Part shown: positions 45,939 to 55,192 of the stretch, piece after piece
How positions within the stretch are numbered: position 1 is the first letter of the stretch
How the letters are laid out: the number at the start of each line of letters is the position of its first letter
Assembly (NCBI GenBank): GCA_020426325.1
Contig: JAGQQG010000002.1
Coordinates: 1-64,000 of the forward strand
Length of the DNA: 64,000 nucleotides
Source: Planctomycetaceae bacterium
GTDB lineage: Bacteria; Planctomycetota; Planctomycetia; Planctomycetales; Planctomycetaceae
Direction of reading: 5' to 3'
Translations under genes and position numbers: made by a program
Notes under the pieces: model-generated
The model's input: only the letters and a program-made list of their open reading frames with translations
What the model was told of the DNA's origin: nothing
Database searches by the model: none

Positions 45939-47237
45939 TTACACGATTGCTGACAAGACCTCTCGCGCTGCTTTGATCGTGGCGTCGAGGTCCTCGTCCG
46001 TGTGGCAGGTCGAGACGAAGTTCGCTTCAAACTGACTGCAGGGCAGATACACTCCCCGGTCGAGCATCTCCTGAAAGTACCTGGCGAATCGTGCGGTGTC
46101 GTTGCGTGCAGAGATGTCGTAGTTCGTCACCGGTTCGTCGTTGAAGAACAGGGTGAACATGCTTCCCACTTGAGCGACCTGATGCGGAATCCCGGCGGAC
46201 TTCGCCGCATCCGACAGACCCCCGACGAGGCGGGTCGTTGTTGCTTCGAGTTTGTCGTAGGGATCACTTTCCTTGAGGGTCTTGAGCGTGGCGATGCCGC
46301 TAGCTGTCGCGAGCGGGTTGCCTGACAGAGTTCCCGCCTGATAGACCGGGCCCACGGGAGAGATCGAGTCCATGATGTCTGCCCGTCCGCCGTAGGCGCC
46401 CACAGGGAGGCCGCCACCGACGATCTTGCCGAGTGTCGTCAGGTCTGGAGTGACTCCGTAACGAGCCTGAGCACCCCCAAAGGCCACTCGAAACCCGGTC
46501 ATGACTTCATCGAAGATCAGGATTGCTCCGTGTTTTGTGCACAATTCACGACACGCTTCCAGGAAGCCCGTCTGAGGTGGCACGCATCCCATGTTCCCGA
46601 CGACCGGCTCCAAGATGACGGCTGCGATTTCGTCGCCTCGCTTGGCAAGCGTGTCGGCCAGATGGTCCGCATCGTTATAACGCAGAGACAGTGTGTCTGT
46701 TGTGCATCCTTCAGGGACGCCGGGGCTTGAAGGGACGCCATGCGTGAGGGCGCCGCTGCCGGCTTCGACAAGCAGGCTGTCAACGTGCCCGTGATAACAG
46801 CCGGCAAACTTGACGACCACATTGCGCCCGGTGTGTCCGCGTGCAAGTCGGATCGCAGACATCGTCGCCTCGGTTCCCGAGTTGACCATTCGCACCTTCT
46901 CGATCGATGGGACTGCTTCAACGATCAACTCGGCCAGTTCGCTTTCACGCTCAGTCGGTGCACCGAAGCTCGTTCCCCGTGTCAGAGCGGCTTCAATGGC
47001 AGCCACAATGTTCGGATGGCAATGTCCCAGAATGTGTGGGCCCCACGATCCGATGTAGTCGATCAGCCGGTTGCCATCGATATCGAACAGGTACTGCCCT
47101 GCCCCTCGCTCAATGAACAACGGCGATCCGCCGACAGCCCCGAAGGCACGTGCTGGACTGTTGACTCCCCCCGGAATGACACGCGTTGCTCGGGCAAACG
47201 CTTCACGACTCTTCTCACGATTCAGCATCAGACTCAC
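45939..47237 (-). CDS. hemL: Glutamate-1-semialdehyde 2,1-aminomutase
   Basis: A 432-residue PLP enzyme producing 5-aminolevulinate from glutamate 1-semialdehyde, the C5 route of haem synthesis. The Schiff-base lysine is Lys271 in TTLGKIVGGGLPVGAYGG; the PLP-binding Asp is in IFDEVMTGFR. VIPGGVNSPARAF and MVNSGTEATMSAIRLARG are typical of GSA aminomutase. The frame starts at a GTG at 47237; the ATG at 47228 three codons later is equally plausible. hemW is elsewhere in the window, but the two are not clustered. Confidence 0.96.
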   Translation of the reverse strand: MSLMLNREKSREAFARATRVIPGGVNSPARAFGAVGGSPLFIERGAGQYLFDIDGNRLIDYIGSWGPHILGHCHPNIVAAIEAALTRGTSFGAPTERESELAELIVEAVPSIEKVRMVNSGTEATMSAIRLARGHTGRNVVVKFAGCYHGHVDSLLVEAGSGALTHGVPSSPGVPEGCTTDTLSLRYNDADHLADTLAKRGDEIAAVILEPVVGNMGCVPPQTGFLEACRELCTKHGAILIFDEVMTGFRVAFGGAQARYGVTPDLTTLGKIVGGGLPVGAYGGRADIMDSISPVGPVYQAGTLSGNPLATASGIATLKTLKESDPYDKLEATTTRLVGGLSDAAKSAGIPHQVAQVGSMFTLFFNDEPVTNYDISARNDTARFARYFQEMLDRGVYLPCSQFEANFVSTCHTDEDLDATIKAAREVLSAIV

Positions 47238-47316
47238 TCAGGATTGGATGGAAACGGTCATCGAACTCGATTGTACCGGTCCAACGTCGCTCCGCCGAGT
47301 GTTCCGAGAATCGGTC

Positions 47317-48099
47317 CTATGCAGCGACTCGATCGATCTGCTGACGCTGCGGAAGCAGAATCGTCACGCGATGCGAGTCAGCGGCAGCGAACCCTGCGAG
47401 TAGCCGCTTCCGCCACGTCCACATACAGAGGGCGAAGAATGTGTAAAAGTAGAATTCCTGCAACTCACTCGGTCGCGGAACAGCGGAAGGGGTCGAGGTT
47501 CCTAACATTTTGGGGACCGTCTCCAAGAGCCGGGAGAGCTCCGCACCAATTGTGATCGGCAGCACCATCATGGGGGGGAGCAGAATCGTCCACTTCGCAC
47601 GAATTTCCTTTGACGTCAGCAGATGCCAGATCGGCCAGAGGATGCCGAACACGAGGACACCCAGTTCCACGATCGCTCGGGGCTTCTGGTCAGCCCACGT
47701 TCCGATGTTGTGCAGATTTGTCTCTTGTTGATCGTTGACCTCGGCCCAGCCATCCGGGGTCGACCAGCCAAAGAGGTGCTGGCCCCAACTCGCTTCCTCT
47801 CCTGCAATCGCAAAGCACATCAGTGTCAAACCGCCGACAGCAATTGCCAGCCAACGGAGTTCGTCCCGAGTTTGAGTGAGCAATCTCCGATGACTCCAGA
47901 GTGAGCTCACACCCACGCCCATCGCGAACAGCGGAATCAGCACATGGCTGAATTCGAGTGGCCCCTGCTCACTCCAGACCCACTGACGAAAATGAGGCGT
48001 TCCTGCAAACTGGACGAGTATCAATAGTGCAGGAACGAGAAGTGAGACGCCAAGTGTGACGCGCAAGGAGAGATTGTTTGACGTCGAGTAGTCCAACAT
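47317..48099 (-). CDS. Multi-pass membrane protein with a conserved E-E-x-x-H motif
   Basis: A 260-residue membrane protein with about six hydrophobic segments. The conserved feature is AGEEASWGQHLFGWSTP followed by NDQQETNLHN in the loop between the second and third thirds. I recall similar GEExSWGQ...ETNLHN proteins in other bacteria, all uncharacterised. The acidic and His residues near a membrane face could bind metal, which is speculation. The ATG at 48099 with AAGGA upstream is preferred over the frame start at 48207. It lies 79 bp upstream of hemL on the same strand. Confidence 0.72.
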   Translation of the reverse strand: MLDYSTSNNLSLRVTLGVSLLVPALLILVQFAGTPHFRQWVWSEQGPLEFSHVLIPLFAMGVGVSSLWSHRRLLTQTRDELRWLAIAVGGLTLMCFAIAGEEASWGQHLFGWSTPDGWAEVNDQQETNLHNIGTWADQKPRAIVELGVLVFGILWPIWHLLTSKEIRAKWTILLPPMMVLPITIGAELSRLLETVPKMLGTSTPSAVPRPSELQEFYFYTFFALCMWTWRKRLLAGFAAADSHRVTILLPQRQQIDRVAA

Positions 48100-48245
48100 T
48101 TCGCAAGTCCTTTTGCGAGTGAGCCCATCCAAGTCGTCTCTTGCACGAGACGCGACCCCTTGAACGCTTGGGAAGTATGGGGATTTGGAAGATTCTGTAA
48201 AGATCAAGATCCGCTCTCATTCAGCGGCAGATGACACTTGACATG

Positions 48246-48276
48246 AAAAGAGGGTGGCATTGAATGCCACCCTCTT
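48246..48276 (-). terminator. Rho-independent terminator of ppdK
   Basis: A perfect 14-bp stem (48248-48261 with 48263-48276) with a 1-base centre is followed by TTTTC on the minus strand, about 33 bp past the ppdK stop. Confidence 0.8.
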
Positions 48277-48308
48277 GGGGATCTCTGACGTATCACTTGT
48301 CAGCTTTT

Positions 48309-51041
48309 TTAACTCTCCAACGCAGCCTGGGCGGCTGCCAGTCGGGCGATGGGGATTCGGCGAGGTGAGCAACTGACGTAGTTGAGGCCGATCTGATGGC
48401 AGAAGTAGACGGACTTCGGGTCGCCGCCGTGTTCGCCGCAGATGCCGATCTTCAGGTCCTTGCGAGTGCTGCGTCCGCCATCGACACCCATTTTCATGAG
48501 CCGGCCCACGCCGATCGTGTCGATCGTCTGGAACGGATCAGCGGGGACGATGTCGTTCTCCATGTAGTAGCCGATGAACCCTTTGTAATCGTCTCGGCTA
48601 ATGCCCAGCGTCGTCTGGGTCAAGTCATTGGTGCCGAAGCTGAAGAACTCGGCTTTCTCAGCGATCTGCTCCGCGGTGAGAGCGGCGCGAGGAACCTCGA
48701 TCATGGTGCCGACCAGATAATCGACTTCGGTCCCCTGCTCTTCAAACACCTTCTTCGCGGTACTGCGAACGACGGCTTCCTGATTGTCGAACTCGGTCTT
48801 GTACCCCGCGAGTGGGATCATGATCTCAGGATGGACGTGAACACCTGCCTTCTTGAGCTTGCACGCGGCCTCCAGGATGGCTCGGGCCTGCATGGCAGTG
48901 ATCTCCGGGTAGACGATCCCCAGTCGGCAGCCGCGATGGCCGAGCATTGGATTCGTTTCCTGAAGCTCCTCAACACGACGATGCACTTCTTCTTCAGTGA
49001 CGCCGAATGTCTTGGCCAGTGTCGGTGCCAGTGTCGGGTCATCTTGGAGGTGATGATGTGACAGGAATTCGTGGAGTGGCGGATCGAGCAGTCGAATTGT
49101 GACCGGACGATCGCCCATCGTCTTCAGCAGATGCTCGAAGTCTGCCCGCTGGATGTCGAGAAGTTTGGCGAGTGCCTTCTCGCGGTCCGCTTTTGTGGAG
49201 GAGAAGATCATCTCGCGGATTTCCGGGAGATGGTCGAAGAACATGTGCTCGGTCCGGCAGAGGCCGACGCCTTCGCATCCCAGGGCCACCGAGACTTCTG
49301 CATCATGAGACTCGGTATTTGCCCGCACATTGAGCGTGCGGAACTGATCCGCCCATTCCATCAGCTGAGCGTAGCGGCCATAGGTCTCCGAGTCCTCGGG
49401 CTGTTTGGTGCCGTTGAGCACTTCCATGACTTCGGAGTGTGACGTGTCGATCTTGCCGTTGAAGACTTCACCGGAGAAGCCGTCGATCGAGATCCAGTCC
49501 CCCTCTTTCAGCACGGTGTCGCCGACGGTGACGGTTCCCTTTTCATAATCGATGTCGAGAGCCGAGCACCCGCAAACACAGGTCTTACCCATCTGCCGAG
49601 AGACGAGTGCTGCGTGAGAGGAAGCCCCGCCAAAGGCCGTGAGAATGCCCTTAGCCACTTTCATGCCGCGGAGATCCTCCGGCGACGTTTCACGTCGCAC
49701 GAGCACGAGTTGCACATCGTTGTTGGCATTCCATTGCTCTTCAGCATCGGATGCGTGAAACACAATCTGACCGGTCGCAGCACCGGGACCGGCATTGATC
49801 CCCTTTGCGAGCAATCGGTTGTCCTGCTCGGCAGCCTGCTTGGCAGCGGGGTCGAAGATGGGCTGAAGCAACTGGTTGAGGTCGTCCGCGGGGATGCGTC
49901 GCTTCTCGGCGATTGCTGTCTTGGCGTCGATCAGTCCTTCATTCACAAGATCGACCGCGATCCGCACGGCAGCAAAACCGGTTCGCTTGGCGTTCCGGGT
50001 CTGAAGCATCCAGACATTCCCCTTCTGGACGGTGAACTCGATGTCCTGAACGTCTTTGTAATGTTGCTCCAATGTCTTGCCGATGTTGTTGAGTTGCTCG
50101 AAGGCCTCCGGCATATCCTGACTAAGCGACTCCTCGATTCGCTTGGGAGTGCGAGTGCCAGCGACAACGTCTTCACCCTGGGCGTTGATCAGGTAGTCAC
50201 CACAGAAACCGGGTGATCCATCGGAGCAGTTGCGGGTGAGGCCGACGCCCGTGGCACAGTCGTCACCCAGGTTGCCGAAGACCATCGCCTGCACGTTGGT
50301 GGCTGTCCCCCAACTGTGTGGAATGTGGTACTGACGACGATACACCATCGCCCGGTCATTCATCCAGCTTCCGAACACGGCACCAATACAGCCCCAGAGT
50401 TGCTCCATTGGATCAGTCGGGAAGTCGATGCCAGCATGCTTTTTAATGACGGCCTTGAACTGCTCAACGATGTCCTTCACGCGTTCGACCGGCAGGTCCT
50501 TTTCGTGAGTGACCCCGGCAGCGTGCAGTTCCTTTTCGAGGATTTCCTCGAAGAAGTCCGGGTCCGTCTTGGACTGTGGTTTGAGTTCAAGCACAACGTC
50601 GCCGTACATCTGGATCAGACGGCGATAACTGTCCCACGCAAAGTGCTCGTTGCCGGACTGCTTGATGAGGGCAGCGACTGTGGTCTCATTGAGGCCGATG
50701 TTGAGGACGGTGTCCATCATGCCGGGCATCGACTCGCGAGCACCCGATCGGCAGGACAGCAGCAACGGGTTTTCGCTGTCACCGAACTTGGCTCCCATGA
50801 CCTCTTCGGTGTTTTTTATGCCGGCTTCGACCTGAGCTTTGAGTTCCGGCGGATAGGTCCGATCGTTGGCATAGAAGTAGGTGCAGACCTCTGTCGAGAG
50901 GGTGAATCCCGCTGGGACCGGCAGTCCGATCAGATTCATCTCGGCCAGGTTGGCTCCCTTGCCGCCCAGTTCATTCTTCATTCCAGCTGAGCCATCAGCT
51001 TTGCCGCCACCGAATTTGAAAACGTACTGCTTATCTGCCAT
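48309..51041 (-). CDS. ppdK: Pyruvate, phosphate dikinase
   Basis: A 910-residue cytoplasmic enzyme interconverting pyruvate + ATP + Pi with phosphoenolpyruvate + AMP + PPi. The N-terminal nucleotide-binding domain begins YVFKFGGGKADGSAGMKNELGGKGANLAEM. The swivelling phosphohistidine domain has GGASSHAALVSRQ at about residue 470, with His as the phosphorylation site, and the C-terminal PEP domain has MLGHRGCRLG and the closing CGEHGGDP with its catalytic Cys. The ATG at 51041 gives the canonical start; the frame opens to 51140. In planctomycetes it can serve glycolysis or gluconeogenesis. Confidence 0.96.
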   Translation of the reverse strand: MADKQYVFKFGGGKADGSAGMKNELGGKGANLAEMNLIGLPVPAGFTLSTEVCTYFYANDRTYPPELKAQVEAGIKNTEEVMGAKFGDSENPLLLSCRSGARESMPGMMDTVLNIGLNETTVAALIKQSGNEHFAWDSYRRLIQMYGDVVLELKPQSKTDPDFFEEILEKELHAAGVTHEKDLPVERVKDIVEQFKAVIKKHAGIDFPTDPMEQLWGCIGAVFGSWMNDRAMVYRRQYHIPHSWGTATNVQAMVFGNLGDDCATGVGLTRNCSDGSPGFCGDYLINAQGEDVVAGTRTPKRIEESLSQDMPEAFEQLNNIGKTLEQHYKDVQDIEFTVQKGNVWMLQTRNAKRTGFAAVRIAVDLVNEGLIDAKTAIAEKRRIPADDLNQLLQPIFDPAAKQAAEQDNRLLAKGINAGPGAATGQIVFHASDAEEQWNANNDVQLVLVRRETSPEDLRGMKVAKGILTAFGGASSHAALVSRQMGKTCVCGCSALDIDYEKGTVTVGDTVLKEGDWISIDGFSGEVFNGKIDTSHSEVMEVLNGTKQPEDSETYGRYAQLMEWADQFRTLNVRANTESHDAEVSVALGCEGVGLCRTEHMFFDHLPEIREMIFSSTKADREKALAKLLDIQRADFEHLLKTMGDRPVTIRLLDPPLHEFLSHHHLQDDPTLAPTLAKTFGVTEEEVHRRVEELQETNPMLGHRGCRLGIVYPEITAMQARAILEAACKLKKAGVHVHPEIMIPLAGYKTEFDNQEAVVRSTAKKVFEEQGTEVDYLVGTMIEVPRAALTAEQIAEKAEFFSFGTNDLTQTTLGISRDDYKGFIGYYMENDIVPADPFQTIDTIGVGRLMKMGVDGGRSTRKDLKIGICGEHGGDPKSVYFCHQIGLNYVSCSPRRIPIARLAAAQAALES

Positions 51042-51496
51042 CGATCTTGTGTTCCTGGGCCGAGCGCCATATCCCATTGACCAGATGCGGTTTAGGGCAT
51101 ACTGGGACAGGTCAGGCTGGGCTGAGATGTAGGCTGCCAATTGGAGGCTGATCGTTCAGTTTCTCCGCGCGCTCGACGACCGGGCAACCGGACAGTCCTG
51201 CCAAGCGATCGGCAAACTAACATCGCCAGACCCGATCTTCAAGGGAATCGGACGCATCAGCGCCAGGCCGGAATGCATCAATTAAGCGTGAGATAACGAG
51301 ATTTCTATTTGTGACCGACTGAGCGTGCCCGATTTTCCGGGATTTGCTGAAAACTCGCGAGATTGCGTGTAAGCATTGCCCAGTTTGCTCGTACCGGAGG
51401 AGTTCCGCGCTTGGAACTCGTCAACCGTGGACCCAGAATCGTCCCGTCTCGACATCGGGACAATCCATTCAGAGAACACTTTGCGGGAGGTGTCTC
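51042..51496. other. Divergent intergenic region between ppdK and the sigma factor
   Basis: About 450 bp. The plus-strand frame from 51344 covers part of it, but its codons look non-coding. Inverted repeats GTTCC/GGAAC and GTCCCG/CGGGAC occur near 51400-51460. Promoters for both genes are presumably here but are not clear. Confidence 0.4.
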
Positions 51497-52126
51497 TTGC
51501 CTGTTACACGCGACTCTTTGATCTTTCGGGTCACACAAAACGGCGATGGTCTGAGTTGGGAAGAGTTCTTCTCGATCTACCAGCCGTACTTGTTCGGTGT
51601 GGTAAAACGTTCGGGCATCACAGACGACGATGCCCGGGACATCGTTCAGGACGTGTTTGTCACACTCGTCAGGGCCTTGCCGCAGTTTGAATACCGCGCG
51701 GAGAGGGGACGCTTCCGAGGTTGGCTCAAGACCGTCGTCAACAACGCGATGATCGACTGGTATCGTCGCAAGGGGCGTTTGCGCGAAGTGTCACTCAACG
51801 CTTTGCCGAGTCAGGACGTTCCTCTGGCTGACGAATTGGAATGGGATTCTTCCTACTGCCTACGGGTGCTGAGCGTTGCCACGCAGAGGATCAAGGAACG
51901 CTCCAACACTGTCACCTGGTATTGCTTTGAAGAACACAGCCTTCGTCGTCGCAAGGCGGCAGAGGTCGGAGAGGAATGCGGCCTGACAGAGAATGCGGTT
52001 CAGGTGAATGCGTGCCGAACTTGGCTAAGGATTCGACGCCTTTACGTGAAGCTGGATGGCGATTTCTCCGCTTTCAGTCAACCTGAGCAGGGCAATTCAG
52101 ATTCCAGCAGTGAGATTTCTGCGTGA
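51497..52126 (+). CDS. ECF-type sigma factor (kinase-linked)
   Basis: A 209-residue sigma factor. The TTG at 51497 is preceded by a strong SD (GGGAGGT, five to six bases away), so translation most likely begins there although the frame opens at 51344. Region 2 is clear (FFSIYQPYLFGVVKRSGITDDDARDIVQDVFVTLVRALPQFEY ... GRFRGWLKTVVNNAMIDWYRRK). Region 4 is present but unusual (EHSLRRRKAAEVGEECGLTENAVQVNACRTWLRIRR). A Ser/Thr kinase gene with its own zinc-finger N-terminus follows 45 bp later, the arrangement of planctomycete ECF/kinase pairs in which phosphorylation is thought to control the sigma factor. Confidence 0.88.
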   Translation: MPVTRDSLIFRVTQNGDGLSWEEFFSIYQPYLFGVVKRSGITDDDARDIVQDVFVTLVRALPQFEYRAERGRFRGWLKTVVNNAMIDWYRRKGRLREVSLNALPSQDVPLADELEWDSSYCLRVLSVATQRIKERSNTVTWYCFEEHSLRRRKAAEVGEECGLTENAVQVNACRTWLRIRRLYVKLDGDFSAFSQPEQGNSDSSSEISA

Positions 52127-52171
52127 GCGATCGATCCGGCTAAATGTGTTCAATCAATAAGGGCTCGAACT

Positions 52172-54061
52172 GTGAAAGCAACAGGTAGTAGACAAGCCTC
52201 ACCATTTCATGAATCTCCGGCGGTCCCATTGAATGAGTCGCTTAGCAGCAGGTTTCTCAAACAAGCCGAAGCGTGTCCCTCCACAAGAGAGCTTTGGCCG
52301 GCTGCTGTTCACGAAACTCCCTTGGGATCTGTGACTGAGCACCTGGAGACCTGTTCGAGTTGTCAGCATCGCGTGACCCAAATGATGCAGGAGATTGAGT
52401 TGGCCCGGTCGCTAGCAGATGGCTGTGAACAATCAAATTCTGGGTGGGATTCCGATGACGCGGACATTCCCTGTTTTGATCGCGAATTCCTGGGGTCTCC
52501 TGAATGTCCCGTTAACCGATTTCCCAGCGATCACTTTTCGGAAATGTTGACCCGCCCCTTAGCAGTCATCGGCAAGTATTTTATTTTGGAAACCATCAGC
52601 GTGAGCGGGCAGTCCTCGGTCTTCCGAGGATTCCATCCTGCGCTGTTGAAAGACGTCGTCATCAAACTGGCTCATCAGCCCTGTCATCAGGATCAGCAGG
52701 ACCGGGCGAGGCTCGTCACAGAGGCGAAGGCTCTGGCTGAGATCGATCATCCGCACCTGGCGCGTCTATACGATCTGGAGTTTCTCGAAGATCGTCCTTT
52801 TCTGGTCCTCGAGCACGTGCGAGGCGTGCGGTTGGGGGATTATCGTGAGGGAACTGGGTTAACTGACAGCGAACTGGCATTCCTGTTAGCAAAGGTCGCC
52901 CGAGCGGTCTCTGCCGCACATGAGCGAGGGATTCTCCATCTGGATCTGAAGCCCGACAACATCCTTGTGACGCTGCAGGGTGAGCCGGTACTGATCGATT
53001 TCGGGCTGTCGATTCTCAGGCGATCGGGGACCGCACAAGGAGGAGGAGAGTTCTGCATCGCTGGGACTCCGCAATACATGTCGCCGGAACAGGCCCGCGG
53101 ACAGACCGCAAGGTTGGATGTCCGAACGGATGTCTTCGGTCTCGGAGCTGTCCTGTATGATCTGTGCGTAGGACATCCTCCCTTTGAAATCGATGGGGAA
53201 GGTCAGGATGAGAGTTTGACAGCAACCAGCGAGCCTGACTGGAAAGCACTCAACCGTGCACCCGTCCCGAGGCTCCTGAAAACTGTCTGTCGCAAGGCGA
53301 TGGCCAGGGATCCCAAGAATCGTTTTAGCACAGCGACTGAATTGGCGGAGCGGCTGGAGGCCATCGGTAAACAGTTGGAAAGACGGAGAAGGTTCGTCAA
53401 CCGGCTGACTTTGACATCCGTTTTTACCCTGGGCGTCTTGAGCTTATTCATCGGCTGGTGGATGCCGGGCCCGATCTTGCGGGAGGCAACGTCACTCCAG
53501 CTTCAGGTGGTCAGAGAAACGGGTGAGGTTCCCCTGCAGCAGGCTCTTCCCCTTCGCGGAGGCGATGCAGTCAGGCTTCAGGGAATGATTGGAGAGACCT
53601 CACACGTGGGATTGTTTGCCCTCATTGAAGGTCAGGGAAGTCAATGGATGGGGCCGCTGCGGACCCTCACTGAGAAAGATCGAACACGGGTGGCGTTTCC
53701 TGATTTTTCAGAACAGATTGCACTTTCGGAGGAAGGAGGCACTCTGCTGATTCTACTCGTTTCGCAGTGTGATCAACCGCTGAAGCAGTCTGACCTGTTG
53801 GGAATCACATGGGATTCGTTACCCAATTCCGACATCCCCGCCGATCTGGCGATCGTGTTGAGTCGAGAGCATTGTGATGTGATTGCACCAGACGGTCGCA
53901 CGGTTGATGGCAGCGAGACGGCTGAGGCTCGGAGACAGTTGGAGGAGTTGCAGCAAAAGCTGAACACTCAGGTCGATGACTTCGCAGGGATACTGATCCG
54001 GGTGGAGCCAAATCCAGTCCCGCTCGTGCGACTCACGGACGTTCAATCGAAACGGGAATGA
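52172..54061 (+). CDS. Transmembrane Ser/Thr protein kinase with N-terminal zinc-finger motif
   Basis: A 629-residue protein from a GTG start. Residues 57-64 carry H-x3-C-x2-C (HLETCSSC), the anti-sigma-type zinc-binding motif. The kinase domain spans about 135-400: a degenerate glycine loop (ISVSGQSSVF), Lys165 (VVIKLAH), the catalytic loop HLDLKPDN with Asp258 and Leu in place of Arg, IDFGLS with Asp276, and GTPQYMSPEQARG. A single membrane helix (about 411-430) is followed by a 200-residue extracellular domain with no recognised fold. It probably senses an external cue and acts on the ECF sigma factor encoded just upstream; this is inferred from gene order and the anti-sigma-like motif. 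Confidence 0.87.
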   Translation: MKATGSRQASPFHESPAVPLNESLSSRFLKQAEACPSTRELWPAAVHETPLGSVTEHLETCSSCQHRVTQMMQEIELARSLADGCEQSNSGWDSDDADIPCFDREFLGSPECPVNRFPSDHFSEMLTRPLAVIGKYFILETISVSGQSSVFRGFHPALLKDVVIKLAHQPCHQDQQDRARLVTEAKALAEIDHPHLARLYDLEFLEDRPFLVLEHVRGVRLGDYREGTGLTDSELAFLLAKVARAVSAAHERGILHLDLKPDNILVTLQGEPVLIDFGLSILRRSGTAQGGGEFCIAGTPQYMSPEQARGQTARLDVRTDVFGLGAVLYDLCVGHPPFEIDGEGQDESLTATSEPDWKALNRAPVPRLLKTVCRKAMARDPKNRFSTATELAERLEAIGKQLERRRRFVNRLTLTSVFTLGVLSLFIGWWMPGPILREATSLQLQVVRETGEVPLQQALPLRGGDAVRLQGMIGETSHVGLFALIEGQGSQWMGPLRTLTEKDRTRVAFPDFSEQIALSEEGGTLLILLVSQCDQPLKQSDLLGITWDSLPNSDIPADLAIVLSREHCDVIAPDGRTVDGSETAEARRQLEELQQKLNTQVDDFAGILIRVEPNPVPLVRLTDVQSKRE

Positions 54062-54188
54062 TGCGATGAAGTCCTGCTTACCGTGAATAGATGTTCTGGA
54101 TGCGGTCAGTTCGGATCACAGTACCATCCTCTCACGTGAAGGCTTATGCTTGAGATCGTTTGGCACTAACCGTCAGTGAGAGAGCAGC

Positions 54189-55010
54189 ATGTCATCGGGA
54201 TCAAGCGTGAAAATCGGATTCATTGGTGCGGGCAGGATGGCGACTGCACTGGCGACCGGATTGATCGATGCAGCATTTACGACGTCAAAATGTTTAGTCG
54301 CCAGTGACGTCAGCGAAGAGGCACGACAGCGATTTTCGGCAGAGACCGGGGGAGCGACCACAACTGATAACTCGGAGGTTCTCGGTCGTTCCGAGGTGAT
54401 TGTGTTGGCCGTGAAGCCTCAGAAGATTTCAGAAGTTCTCAAAGAACTTCATGGTCAGGCATCGCCCGACAAACTGTTCGTTTCGATCGCAGCTGGAGTG
54501 CCGCTTGGGACCTTGCAGGAGGGCTTGGGAAGCGAGTGTCGGCTGGTTCGCGTGATGCCTAATTCGCCGTGCCTGGTTCAGGCAGGAGCTTCCGCCTTCG
54601 CCTGTGGAGAACATGCGAGCAAGACTGATGCTGAACTTGTCAGTGCCCTGTTCTCGACCGTGGGGATCGCCATCCCTGTCCCGGAATCTTACATCGATGC
54701 TGTCACCGGACTGTCGGGAAGTGGGCCAGCCTATGGATTTCAGATCATCGAGGCCCTCAGCGATGGCGGTGTGAAGGTCGGCTTGCCACGTGATGTTGCG
54801 ACTCGCCTGGCCGCTCAGACGCTGCTGGGTGCTGCCCGGATGGTCTTGGAAACGGGACAGCATCCGGGGGCTCTAAAAGACGCTGTCACGAGTCCCGGCG
54901 GCACAACGATTGCCGGCCTGCACGCGATGGAGCGGGCCGGGATCCGTGCAGGTCTGATTGATGCGGTCGAGTCGGCCACCATGCGTTCGATTGAGTTGGG
55001 ACGATCGTAG
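54189..55010 (+). CDS. proC: Pyrroline-5-carboxylate reductase
   Basis: A 273-residue enzyme catalysing the last step of proline synthesis with NAD(P)H. The Rossmann motif KIGFIGAGRMATAL is at residues 8-21, VLAVKPQ is the second family motif, and the C-terminal substrate region has VTGLSGSGPAYGFQIIEAL, the DAVTSPGGTTIAGL signature and a final helix. Length is typical. It is 128 bp after the kinase gene and appears separately transcribed. Confidence 0.96.
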   Translation: MSSGSSVKIGFIGAGRMATALATGLIDAAFTTSKCLVASDVSEEARQRFSAETGGATTTDNSEVLGRSEVIVLAVKPQKISEVLKELHGQASPDKLFVSIAAGVPLGTLQEGLGSECRLVRVMPNSPCLVQAGASAFACGEHASKTDAELVSALFSTVGIAIPVPESYIDAVTGLSGSGPAYGFQIIEALSDGGVKVGLPRDVATRLAAQTLLGAARMVLETGQHPGALKDAVTSPGGTTIAGLHAMERAGIRAGLIDAVESATMRSIELGRS

Positions 55011-55192
55011 CGATCGAGCGGATCGATCAGGTTGCAGATTCGGTGACTCACACATCGATCGCCCCGAATGATGTCGCGAATCGGCATCAACGGTTTGACT
55101 CCCACTGAGGATGACCTAGCGTTTCTCGCAAATGCGTGGTTTTGCGCGCGAAGGGTCGGGTGCGGATCCGCATCGTTCTGGAGAAACTGGTC

